This document shows positions 1 through 6,837 of a stretch of 6,911 nt of DNA, piece by piece. Origin of the DNA: Anaerolineae bacterium (GTDB lineage: Bacteria > Chloroflexota > Anaerolineae > 4572-78 > NAK82); NCBI GenBank assembly GCA_030597485.1, contig JAUVRU010000112.1, positions 1 through 6,911 on the forward strand, given 5' to 3'. The position numbers and the translations under genes were made by a program. How positions within the stretch are numbered: position 1 is the first letter of the stretch; every line of letters begins with the position of its first letter. The notes below the pieces were generated by a model. The model did no database searches. It was not told the DNA's origin and worked only from the letters and a program-made list of their open reading frames with translations.

Positions 1-773
1 AAGTTGGGGGATTGCCATTCCTGGATGAAATCGCGCAACACGCCGATGCCTATTGTTTGGAAAGGGCAAAGCCAGATGCGCCAGGTGTTGGGGTTGATGA
101 CTACTGTCAGCAAGCATATTCCCATCACTAACCCCAGGTTGAGCAGGCGCCGGCGCGAAAGGACCGGGTCCTGGTTGTGGCCTGTCACCATGTTGGCCGC
201 CTCGCCCACGATGTAGCACAACATCAAGATGAAAGCGATGGCGTAACCACCGTGGATGTTGGCCCATACCAACGTCACCAGTGGTAGCCAGGGGAGCAGC
301 CTGCCGTCGTGCCGCTTGTAGCGGTCCAGCAGATAGGCGAACAATGCTGTCAGCATGAATGACATAATCTGTGGCCGAGCTGCCCAGAACACCGATGAGG
401 TGATGGCTCCCAATACCACCCCGAAGGCACGAATGTATGGGTTGCCGGTGCTCTGGGCATAAACAAAGGCAAAGGCCCCCGTGACCAGTGCAGCCACCCC
501 CAATGACAGACCAGTCCACTTGCCCACGACATACAGGCCATAGAGCAAAACCTGAGCCAGCCAGGCATGATCGACCCACGGATGGCCCAGCCGGGTGTGC
601 GAGAATGGGTCGGTGAGCGGGATGGTTCCATTGTCCACGATGTAACGCCCGGTGATCAGATGCCACCATGTGTCGCTATCGGCTGGCACCCGCACAGCCA
701 TGGTAAAGACTGCGATGAAGACGATGGCTGTCAGCAAGCGCGGGAGGGTGAGTGTGTAGGGGCGATCATCCAT
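1..773 (-). CDS. Partial polytopic membrane protein, GT-C-like (N-terminal 257 codons, runs off the left edge)
   Basis: An uninterrupted frame runs from ATG 773 to the window edge without a stop, giving 257 residues of a longer protein. After the first helix (about 11-28) a loop has PADSDTWWHLITGRYIVDNG (30-49), IPLTDPFSHT (51-60) and GHPWVDHAWLAQVLLYGLY (63-81). Later come RPQIMSFMLTALFAYLL (133-149), WANIHGGYAI (170-179), INPNTWRIWLCPFQT (226-240) and DFIQEWQSPN (248-257). I recognise this pattern as a recurrent family of bacterial multi-span proteins, usually annotated as hypothetical or as GT39/GT-C-like. The D32-x-D34 pair in the first outer loop is the typical GT-C catalytic position. 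The ATG overlaps the GT87-like stop by 8 bp and has GGGAG 6 nt upstream. By context it would take sugar from a polyprenyl phosphate. That a coding frame is present is nearly certain; function is inferred. Confidence 0.85.
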   Translation of the reverse strand, partial: MDDRPYTLTLPRLLTAIVFIAVFTMAVRVPADSDTWWHLITGRYIVDNGTIPLTDPFSHTRLGHPWVDHAWLAQVLLYGLYVVGKWTGLSLGVAALVTGAFAFVYAQSTGNPYIRAFGVVLGAITSSVFWAARPQIMSFMLTALFAYLLDRYKRHDGRLLPWLPLVTLVWANIHGGYAIAFILMLCYIVGEAANMVTGHNQDPVLSRRRLLNLGLVMGICLLTVVINPNTWRIWLCPFQTIGIGVLRDFIQEWQSPN

Positions 774-2016
774 TGGCTACTCCCGTTGGTTCAGGCAGGC
801 GGGTCATCTGCTGACACAGTTCCCACCCCAGCAATACCAATACTATGGTGCGGGCCACGATGGTCAGCGGCAACAGTTCTGTCAGCCCGCGGGACAGAAG
901 GATGGGCCACTCGAGCAGGTTGATGAAGCCCAACACCAACAGGAACAAGACCGCACGCTGCACGGGCAGCGACAAGAGAAGCAGGGGGACAAGAAAGAGC
1001 TGCCATTGGGGGCTCAAGCCCTTGGCCCACAGGAAAAAGATGGTGAAGGTCAACGCAGTAAAGATGAACGGGTCGTCGGCATCTCGGAGCACAGGGCGCG
1101 TGAATATGAAAAGTCCCAGCAGGGCAAATGGGATCAATGTCAGCCAGGCGGGCACGCGGGAGGGGTTGTACAGCTGGGTCCTGGCCTTGACCGGGTCGAA
1201 GTGATCGGCGACGGGGCCAAAAATGCCCGTGTTAGCCTTGTTACCGTCCAGCAACGCCCACACGGTTTGCCAGGAGGACTTACTGCCTTGCGACTGCAGA
1301 GAGGCCAGCGTGTAGTCAGGGCTGAGGATGAGCAGAGGTCCCAACACGACCAGGCACACCAGCAGTGCCAACAGACCGCTGACCAGAGCCGCTCGCCAGC
1401 CCCGCGTACGCCAGACAGTCGCCAACAACAGAATGGGCAGCACCTTGATCATAGCACCCAGGCCAATAGCGATGCCGGTCAAGCATGACTGACTGCGCCG
1501 TAGGGCAAACAGGGTCAGCAGCACAAAAAAGGCAGTCATCGCTTCGAAAGTGGCCAGCCAGATGAAGATCGGGATGAACAGTGCCACGTACACCCCGGTG
1601 ACCCACGTGGCCTGGCTTCTGTCTCGGATCTCAGATGCCATTCGGTAGAGCAACACCAGACTACCGGTTTCAAAAGCGATCATAGTCAGGCTGAGCAACA
1701 AGGCGTAATTCTTGAACACCCCGCCGCTCAGTTGATAGATTGCCACACTGAGGAAAGGAAAGATAGGGGGATACTCAGACCAGTAGTCAAGGAAGGGGAG
1801 ATGCCCCATCTCGGACAACGCGGCCAGATTGTAGTAATACTGGTAATCACCATATTGCGTGAGCGCTTCTGCCGGCCATGCCATCAGCATCATCAGGCGG
1901 AACCCAATGAAAAGGCTCAGAACAAGCCAGAGGCTATCGGGGGGTTGGTTGGTGGTGGGCTGCATGGCCATTCTCTGGTGACAGGAAAGCCAGGTTCTCT
2001 CGCCCAAGACGGGCAC
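766..2016 (-). CDS. GT87-like polytopic membrane mannosyltransferase
   Basis: Integral membrane protein of 416 residues with about ten hydrophobic segments, resembling GT87 (DUF2029) enzymes that use polyprenyl-phosphate mannose on the outer side of the membrane. After the first helix (about 28-47) comes a loop with GDYQYYYNLA (56-65), GHLPFLDYWSEYPPIFPFL (71-89), where the acidic residues D57, D77 and E81 are catalytic candidates typical of GT-C enzymes. GAMIKVLPILLL (187-198) matches the conserved lysine-proline helix of GT87, and AKGLSPQWQLFLVPLL (331-346) matches its late conserved loop. The indicated start is GTG at 2016 with no clear ribosome binding site; ATG at 1971 (Met16) or 1965 (Met18) would put the N-terminus about ten residues before the first helix and is equally plausible. 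It lies 83 bp after the GT2 gene, whose lipid-linked product is its likely donor, and its stop overlaps the next gene by 8 bp. Acceptor is unknown. Confidence 0.82.
   Translation of the reverse strand: MPVLGERTWLSCHQRMAMQPTTNQPPDSLWLVLSLFIGFRLMMLMAWPAEALTQYGDYQYYYNLAALSEMGHLPFLDYWSEYPPIFPFLSVAIYQLSGGVFKNYALLLSLTMIAFETGSLVLLYRMASEIRDRSQATWVTGVYVALFIPIFIWLATFEAMTAFFVLLTLFALRRSQSCLTGIAIGLGAMIKVLPILLLATVWRTRGWRAALVSGLLALLVCLVVLGPLLILSPDYTLASLQSQGSKSSWQTVWALLDGNKANTGIFGPVADHFDPVKARTQLYNPSRVPAWLTLIPFALLGLFIFTRPVLRDADDPFIFTALTFTIFFLWAKGLSPQWQLFLVPLLLLSLPVQRAVLFLLVLGFINLLEWPILLSRGLTELLPLTIVARTIVLVLLGWELCQQMTRLPEPTGVANG
780..784 (-). promoter_or_regulatory. Shine-Dalgarno GGGAG for the overlapping downstream gene
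   Basis: GGGAG on the minus strand lies 6 nt before the ATG at 773-771, inside the last codons of the GT87-like gene. It decides the start of the partial gene at 773 rather than an internal one, and with the 8-bp overlap implies coupled translation. Confidence 0.55.
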
Positions 2017-2099
2017 TTGCCAGACGCGCTATATGCAGTTGGGGCCGCTACTCACAAATCAAGATTCTGACGCAGAGCCGAGGCCGGCGGCTTCAATTC

Positions 2100-2861
2100 C
2101 TATCTCGTTTCGCGATTGGCGGCGCGGGTTCCATATCGCTCGGCCGGCCGCCAGAAGAGAAGGCGACTCATTGCCAGCCGCAGCACGGTGAACATGGCCT
2201 TGTAGATCTCCCACTGCGAGATCTTCGATCTGCCTTGGTGGCGGTTCTCAAACAGGATAGGTGTCTCACCGAAGGTGTAGCCCAATCGCTGGCATCGGTA
2301 CATCATCTCGATCAGGAACGAATAGCCGTTGGAGAAGATGCGGTCGAGTTGAATGCTCTGCAGTACCTCGCGCCGGTAGCACCGGAAACCGGCGGTGCAA
2401 TCGTGGGCCTCGAGACCCAGCACGATGCGAGCAAAAGTGTTGGCGCTCTGGCTCAGGAAACGGCGGCGCGGTCCCCAGTCTTCCGTCACGCCACCGCCGG
2501 GCACGTAGCGTGATCCGATGCCCACATGGCACTGCTCTGTCAGCGCTACCACGGCCGGGACGTAACGCGGGTTATGCGAGAAATCGGCGTCCATTGTTAC
2601 CGCCCGGTCCGCATTGTCGGCCAGAGCCATCTTAAAGCCGGCAATGTAGGCTGTGCCGAGGCCCAGTTTGGCCGGTCGGTGGATGACGCGTACCCGCTCG
2701 TTCGGGGCGGCGAGCTCATCAGCCAGTTGGCCCGTGCCGTCGGGGGAGTTGTCGTCCACCACGATGATGTGGGCCCGAATGTCAAGAGCCAGGATCTCGC
2801 TGAGAAGGTCGGTGAGGTTCTCACGTTCGTTGTAAGTCGGGATGATGACAGTTGTCTTCAT
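2100..2861 (-). CDS. Polyprenyl-phosphate mannosyltransferase-like GT2 enzyme (DPM1 type)
   Basis: Family 2 glycosyltransferase that would transfer a sugar, most likely mannose from GDP-mannose, to a polyprenyl phosphate at the cytoplasmic face of the membrane. The 253 residues form one GT-A domain. Visible motifs are the start strand VIIPTYNERENL (5-16), the nucleotide-binding VVDDNSPDGT (34-43), GLGTAYIAGF (67-76), the metal-binding D91-A-D93 in MDADFSH, GSRYVPGG (116-123), DCTAGFRCYRREVL (154-167), GYSFLIEM (179-186) and ENRHQGRSK (205-213). These fit the DPM1 group better than other GT2 enzymes. There is no C-terminal GtrA-like membrane domain, unlike many bacterial two-domain homologues; only a mildly hydrophobic stretch near 222-237 (FTVLRLAMSRLLFW) could lie on the membrane. 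The ATG is 9 bp after the YfhO-like stop, with only GGTGG upstream, so translational coupling is likely. It sits among three polytopic GT-C-like proteins that could use its product. The sugar (mannose versus glucose) is not settled by sequence alone. Confidence 0.92.
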   Translation of the reverse strand: MKTTVIIPTYNERENLTDLLSEILALDIRAHIIVVDDNSPDGTGQLADELAAPNERVRVIHRPAKLGLGTAYIAGFKMALADNADRAVTMDADFSHNPRYVPAVVALTEQCHVGIGSRYVPGGGVTEDWGPRRRFLSQSANTFARIVLGLEAHDCTAGFRCYRREVLQSIQLDRIFSNGYSFLIEMMYRCQRLGYTFGETPILFENRHQGRSKISQWEIYKAMFTVLRLAMSRLLFWRPAERYGTRAANRETR

Positions 2862-2870
2862 ACCACCACA

Positions 2871-5288
2871 TCAATCCGGTTCGATATCTTCTGCTGATGA
2901 TAGGAGGTCGGGCGGCTTGGACACGGCTACGATCCCAATCATGGCCAGCGCTGTTAAGATGGAAATGACGAGGCCCCACAGAAGTGAGCTTGGTCGGTAG
3001 GTCAGCACCACGTGGTGCGCTCCAGTCTCCATCGGCAGGGCCATGAAGGCGTAGTTAGCGCGCAGGATCTGCGCCGGGTGACCGTCAACAGTCGCCCGCC
3101 AGCCAGGGTAGTAGGTATAAGCCAACACCAGATAGCCTGGCTGCGACGCAACCAGGTCTATTGTACGACTATTCCACTCTTCGCGCAAAGAGATTGCCTG
3201 CCCCCCCGCTCCTGATGAGACGTGGGGTCCGGCCGTCTCCGGCGAGACGTTCCCCAACTCGGCCGTATTGCTGACTGGCTCGAGCAATACCTCCGCATCT
3301 GGGTCGAATCCGGGTGCCATCAATTCTGACAGCAGCGCACCAGGGTCAGCAATCATCCGGGCCGCAGGCACCAGCCGGGCCCGCGGTAGGGGGTCATCCA
3401 GGCGGTACAGGTGCGGTATCCCGACCACTGGCGACGAATCGGGGGGCGGGTTTTCTGCCAACACCGTTCCAACGTTCATCATCTGCAACAGGCGGCGGGC
3501 GGTTGACGGGTCAGCCTTGGCTGTCTTGTTCAGCATCTCTCGCCAGCGACCGACGGCCAGGGGCTCATTGTTGTTTGCCGAAGGGATACCATGCACTGCG
3601 TTGAGATTGGGCAACAGGCTCTCTTGCAGGCGGCGCCACTCAGCGACGGTCGGGGGGGCGAAGGTGTCAAAGAGGAAGTAGTGGTTGAAGGTCAGGTCAT
3701 ATTCGAGCTCGGGGTCAACGTAAAGCCGCGTTTCTGTGATGGCTGACCGTACCGCTTGAGGCGCTTGATTGGTCAGGCGGTAGAGATCGGCGGAGATGGT
3801 GGGCGTCAATGGCAAACCAAACCACAGGAGGTCTATGCACACCAATCCCGCGATGAGAGGTCCCCACAGTGGCCGTGGCAGCGGCGAAGACGCCACGCGC
3901 GCGTGCCGATCATCCGATTCACGCCCGCGAAGCAGTAGCAGCCCACAAGCCAGGCCCAAGGTGATGGCCAGCCGGGTGACGGCCGGCAGGTATACATCAC
4001 CCAGCGCTACGCCGGCCGCGCCCATGGCCAGGGATACGGCCAGCATGGCACCGGCTCCGGCAGCGATCAGCCGCAGTGTGTACTGCTTCCAGTATGTCAG
4101 CCGAAAGTGGTGAGCGCCGATACCGGCCAGCGTGCTGACGGCGACGGCAAACCACAGCATCAGCCGGGCCGGGGCCTGGAAGAAAGCGAAGCCAGGCAGG
4201 GATCTGAAAACAAACGGAAAGATGGGCGTGTTCTTGCCCATGGCCAGCAGTACGGCCAGCGGTACCAGCAAGGCGAAGAAGGGAATGACGGAAAGTGATA
4301 GGGAAGAGGATTCCAGAGACGTCGCCGAAGAAACCCTGACCGGCGACGGGTCTGGCGTGCCTGTTGTGTTTCGCTTGAACCAGATGGCGATCGCGGTGGC
4401 GGCAAAGATGAGTGGCAGGATGCCCACGTAGGCGGTGTCTTCCCAGTAGGTAGCGTAGCCAGCGTAGTTGCCCAGAGCCGGACTGCCGAACAGGTTGGGT
4501 GCCAACAGGGTGAGAAGTCGCCAGGGCCAGAAGGAATAGGTCATGGCGAAGTCCCAGTCAGCCCCACGGCTGCGCTGGGAATTGAGGGCCAATTCGGCTG
4601 TGGGTATGAGCTGGACGGCCGACAGTGCCAGCCCGAGCCCGGCGGCCAGGGCCAGCCGCGGCAGGCCAGATTTCAGGGGATCCATTGACCTGGAGCGGAG
4701 AGTGCGGTGGATGATACGATACAACCCGTATGCAGCTACCAATAGCATGCTATAGAACCAAATTTGGGCGTGGCCGGCCCATAACTGCAAAGCCAGCGCG
4801 CCGCCCAGCCAGACAGCGTCGGTCCCCCGCCGGCGCTGGATGAGTCGCTCGGTGAGGCCCAGCAACAGCGGCAGCCAGGCATAGGCCGCCACCATGGTGA
4901 TGAACTGGGTTCGCCCCACCACGTAGCCGCCCAGCGCGTAGCTGAGGGCAGTCACCGTGCGGCCTAGCCAGCCCAGCCCTAAGGTACGGCCCCAGTAGGC
5001 GGCGGCCAACCCGGCGCCGATCACGTGTAGCACCACCGAGTAGCCCAGGGCACGCTCCACGGGAAGCAGGCGGAACAGCAGGTTGGGAGGATAAAAGAAG
5101 GCTGTCTGGAGGTTGGCCAACAGCGGTGCGCCGTGGCCCAGCAGGTCGGGCCACAGCGGCCATCGTCCCGCCGCCAGCGCCCGGTTGATCAGCACGTGCC
5201 AGGGGTAAAATTGCGTCAGGGGCACCCCCCAGTACAGCACCTCGCCGGCGAAGACCAGACGCCAGAAGAGAAGCAGAGGGACGACCAC
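2871..5288 (-). CDS. YfhO-family polytopic membrane protein (putative GT-C type glycosyltransferase)
   Basis: Large integral membrane protein of the YfhO family, whose members are linked to lipid-carrier-dependent glycosylation of cell-wall polymers or lipids; the donor and acceptor here are unknown. From the GTG start it has 805 residues. The first loop holds the family's typical pattern: QFYPW (26-30), GRWPLWPDLLGHGAPLLANL (41-60) and FFYPPNLLF (64-72). About a dozen hydrophobic segments follow up to residue 490, including FRSLPGFAFFQAPARLMLWF (361-380). A non-membrane domain then runs from about 500 to 765, with NAVHGIPSANNNEPL (563-577) and the conserved YYPGWRATVDG (726-736). One last membrane helix is near 768-789, with a short charged tail. 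The frame extends upstream to a CTG at 5324 with a good ribosome binding site, adding 12 residues (LKIERVASQVLI) that complete the first hydrophobic segment. The GT2 gene starts 9 bp downstream, indicating co-translation. Family call is strong; biochemical role is inferred. Confidence 0.88.
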   Translation of the reverse strand: MVVPLLLFWRLVFAGEVLYWGVPLTQFYPWHVLINRALAAGRWPLWPDLLGHGAPLLANLQTAFFYPPNLLFRLLPVERALGYSVVLHVIGAGLAAAYWGRTLGLGWLGRTVTALSYALGGYVVGRTQFITMVAAYAWLPLLLGLTERLIQRRRGTDAVWLGGALALQLWAGHAQIWFYSMLLVAAYGLYRIIHRTLRSRSMDPLKSGLPRLALAAGLGLALSAVQLIPTAELALNSQRSRGADWDFAMTYSFWPWRLLTLLAPNLFGSPALGNYAGYATYWEDTAYVGILPLIFAATAIAIWFKRNTTGTPDPSPVRVSSATSLESSSLSLSVIPFFALLVPLAVLLAMGKNTPIFPFVFRSLPGFAFFQAPARLMLWFAVAVSTLAGIGAHHFRLTYWKQYTLRLIAAGAGAMLAVSLAMGAAGVALGDVYLPAVTRLAITLGLACGLLLLRGRESDDRHARVASSPLPRPLWGPLIAGLVCIDLLWFGLPLTPTISADLYRLTNQAPQAVRSAITETRLYVDPELEYDLTFNHYFLFDTFAPPTVAEWRRLQESLLPNLNAVHGIPSANNNEPLAVGRWREMLNKTAKADPSTARRLLQMMNVGTVLAENPPPDSSPVVGIPHLYRLDDPLPRARLVPAARMIADPGALLSELMAPGFDPDAEVLLEPVSNTAELGNVSPETAGPHVSSGAGGQAISLREEWNSRTIDLVASQPGYLVLAYTYYPGWRATVDGHPAQILRANYAFMALPMETGAHHVVLTYRPSSLLWGLVISILTALAMIGIVAVSKPPDLLSSAEDIEPD

Positions 5289-5313
5289 GATCAGGACTTG
5301 CGAGGCTACACGT

Positions 5314-5415
5314 TCAATCTTCAGGGGTCGGTATCTCCTGGCTCAACATGTGTGGCCGTGGCTTGTGCGGTGGGTCGCATGGTGAGAATACGCCACTCGC
5401 GTTTGCCTCGGGCAT
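5314..5415 (-). CDS. Possible small ORF, 33 codons, between kamA and the YfhO-like gene
   Basis: An ATG at 5415 opens a 33-codon frame ending at TGA 5316-5314. GGAGGT lies 10 nt upstream (5431-5426), slightly far for a Shine-Dalgarno. The product would begin MPEANASGVF and end QEIPTPED. It is proline-rich, has no membrane segment and matches no family I recognise. Its last codons overlap the proposed CTG start of the YfhO-like gene, so it could couple translation to that gene as a leader peptide. It is in the same frame as kamA, which stays open from the kamA stop to this TGA, so the frame may simply be GC-rich sequence without stops. I regard it as weak. Confidence 0.18.
   Translation of the reverse strand: MPEANASGVFSPCDPPHKPRPHMLSQEIPTPED
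5334..5339 (-). promoter_or_regulatory. Shine-Dalgarno AGGAGA pointing to a CTG start for the YfhO-like gene
   Basis: AGGAGA on the minus strand is 9 nt upstream of an in-frame CTG (5324-5322). An in-frame TGA lies one codon upstream of the site, so the frame cannot begin further away. The GTG at 5288 has no recognisable ribosome binding site (the preceding bases are CTCGCAAGTCCTGATC). The placement therefore favours initiation at CTG, or less likely at ATT 5318. Confidence 0.55.
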
Positions 5416-5478
5416 CTCAGCATGCACCTCCGCCTGGGCTTGGGAAACAGAGGCCGGCTGACGTGGGCCATAGGGCTG

Positions 5479-6837
5479 TCACTGGCGCTGGTCGTCACTC
5501 AGAGGATGTTCGCCCTCACGTCCCCGGCGATGGGTTTTGTCAAAGCCATCCGGCTTGATGTCGATCCGCTGTCCTTCCAGCAGTTCGGCGATTCCTCCCT
5601 GGCCCGGCTCTGATCGACGAGGCACCTGAGCCTCCAGGTGTTTGATGACGGTCGGGTCGTAGTCCAGCGGCTCGGCGTAGGTGGTGATGTATCCTTCAAA
5701 ATTGCGGATGACCACGTGCGCCGGCGATTGAGACAAAACGTAGTTGGGGGTGATCGGTACCTTACCGCCCCCGCCGGGCGCGTCGATGATGTACTCAGGC
5801 ACGGCGAATCCTGAGGTGTGCCCCCGCAGGCCCTCGATGATCTCAATTCCCTTGCTGACCGTGGTGCGAAAGTGACCGGCCCCCTCAACCAGGTCACATT
5901 GATACAGGTAATAGGGACGCACCCGCATCTGGACCAGCTCGTGCACCAGCTGGCGCTGAATGTGCACCGAATCGTTGATGCCGGCCAGGAGCACGCTTTG
6001 GTTGGCCAATGGTATCCCGGCGTCGGCCAACCGCTCGCAGGCGGCGGTCAGCTCCGGGGTGATCTCCTTGGGATGATTGACGTGGATGTTGAGCCACAGG
6101 GGGTGGTGCTTCCTCAGCATCTCCAGAAGTCCATCGTCGATGCGCTGTGGCAGGAAAACCGGTACCCGAGCGCCGATGCGCAGAATCTCAACGTGTGGGA
6201 TCTGACGGAGCCGGGACAGCAGCCGGTCGAGCGCGCGTTGATTCAGCGTGAGGGGATCGCCGCCGGAGAGAAGCACGTCCCGCACCTGAGGAGTGCGTTC
6301 GATGTACCCGATTTGGGCGTCAAAATCCTGTTGGCTGAAGGTGGCGCTGGCATCGCCCACGATGCGGCTGCGGGTGCAGTAGCGGCAATAGCTAGCGCAT
6401 TGGGTGGTGACCAGCATGAGGACCCGGTCTGGGTAGCGGTGCACCAGCCCGGGCACGGGCGAGTGGGCGTCCTCGGCCAGCGAGTCCTCCATCATGGAGG
6501 CGAAGGCGGCCAACTCTCGCCCTGTGGGGATCATCTGCTGGCGAACCGGGCACAGCGGGTCGTCGGGGTCGATCAAGGATGCGAAATAGGGCGTGATATC
6601 CAGTCGGAACTTGTCCTTGGCCGAGATGCCCTCCACTTCCTCTGGGGTGAGGTTGATGAATCGCTGCAGTTCCTCCAGCGTGTTCAGGCGATGGCTGAGC
6701 TGCCGACGCCAGTCGTTCCATTTCTTCTCGGGCACGTCGGCCCAGCCGGCGGGGCGTGGTGTGCTCGAAGCCTTCCAGTCAGGCGTAAACTTGCGCATCG
6801 GCTTGGGCTCCTTGTGGCTCGTGAGCAGATCGGACAT
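5479..6837 (-). CDS. kamA: Lysine 2,3-aminomutase (KamA family radical SAM/PLP enzyme)
   Basis: Predicted cytoplasmic enzyme that moves the alpha-amino group of L-lysine to the beta carbon, giving beta-lysine, using S-adenosylmethionine, a [4Fe-4S] cluster and PLP. The 452-residue product starts with the family's N-terminal helical region (WNDWRRQL near 40-47; TLEEL near 53-57), then ITPYFASLIDPDDP near 81-94. The radical-SAM cluster motif is C147-x3-C151-x2-C154, followed by TRSR. SGGDPL is at 191-196. HTSGFAVPEYIIDAPGGGGK (340-359) carries the PLP lysine K359. D315 and D352 sit at the same distances from that lysine (44 and 7) as the lysine-binding D293 and D330 of the clostridial enzyme, which favours lysine over glutamate as substrate. 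The usual zinc-site cysteines are absent. The first ATG has only a weak GGGAAG upstream; the ATG at 6798 (Met14) has AAGGAG 9 nt upstream and may be the true start (439 aa). No beta-lysine acetyltransferase gene (ablB) follows. The family call is very secure; exact substrate is inferred. Confidence 0.93.
   Translation of the reverse strand: MSDLLTSHKEPKPMRKFTPDWKASSTPRPAGWADVPEKKWNDWRRQLSHRLNTLEELQRFINLTPEEVEGISAKDKFRLDITPYFASLIDPDDPLCPVRQQMIPTGRELAAFASMMEDSLAEDAHSPVPGLVHRYPDRVLMLVTTQCASYCRYCTRSRIVGDASATFSQQDFDAQIGYIERTPQVRDVLLSGGDPLTLNQRALDRLLSRLRQIPHVEILRIGARVPVFLPQRIDDGLLEMLRKHHPLWLNIHVNHPKEITPELTAACERLADAGIPLANQSVLLAGINDSVHIQRQLVHELVQMRVRPYYLYQCDLVEGAGHFRTTVSKGIEIIEGLRGHTSGFAVPEYIIDAPGGGGKVPITPNYVLSQSPAHVVIRNFEGYITTYAEPLDYDPTVIKHLEAQVPRRSEPGQGGIAELLEGQRIDIKPDGFDKTHRRGREGEHPLSDDQRQ
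6808..6813 (-). promoter_or_regulatory. Shine-Dalgarno AAGGAG before internal Met14 of kamA
   Basis: On the minus strand AAGGAG lies 9 nt before the ATG at 6798-6796. The upstream ATG at 6837 has only GGGAAG, 6 nt away. The site supports a start at Met14, which would shorten the N-terminus by 13 residues and bring the protein closer to the 416-residue clostridial enzyme. The site lies inside the longer reading frame, so chance occurrence is possible. Confidence 0.45.

Noticed and set aside
350..631. A 93-codon minus-strand frame and a 118-codon plus-strand frame near 567-923
   Set aside because: Both are out-of-frame shadows of the partial membrane protein (773 to the edge) and of the end of the GT87-like gene.
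1006..1488. A 160-codon plus-strand frame rich in Gln, Gly and Arg
   Set aside because: It is antisense to the GT87-like gene and has the low-complexity composition typical of reverse-strand shadows of membrane proteins.
2080..2096. GC-rich imperfect inverted repeat (GCCG...CGGC) just after the GT2 stop
   Set aside because: The stem is only about four base pairs and no T-run follows, so it is not a convincing terminator.
2017..2099. Possible promoter in the 83-bp gap before the GT87-like gene (TTGTGA and a downstream CATATA on the minus strand)
   Set aside because: The -10-like hexamer matches the consensus at only about half its positions, and the gap is compatible with read-through from the upstream gene. 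Not strong enough to annotate.
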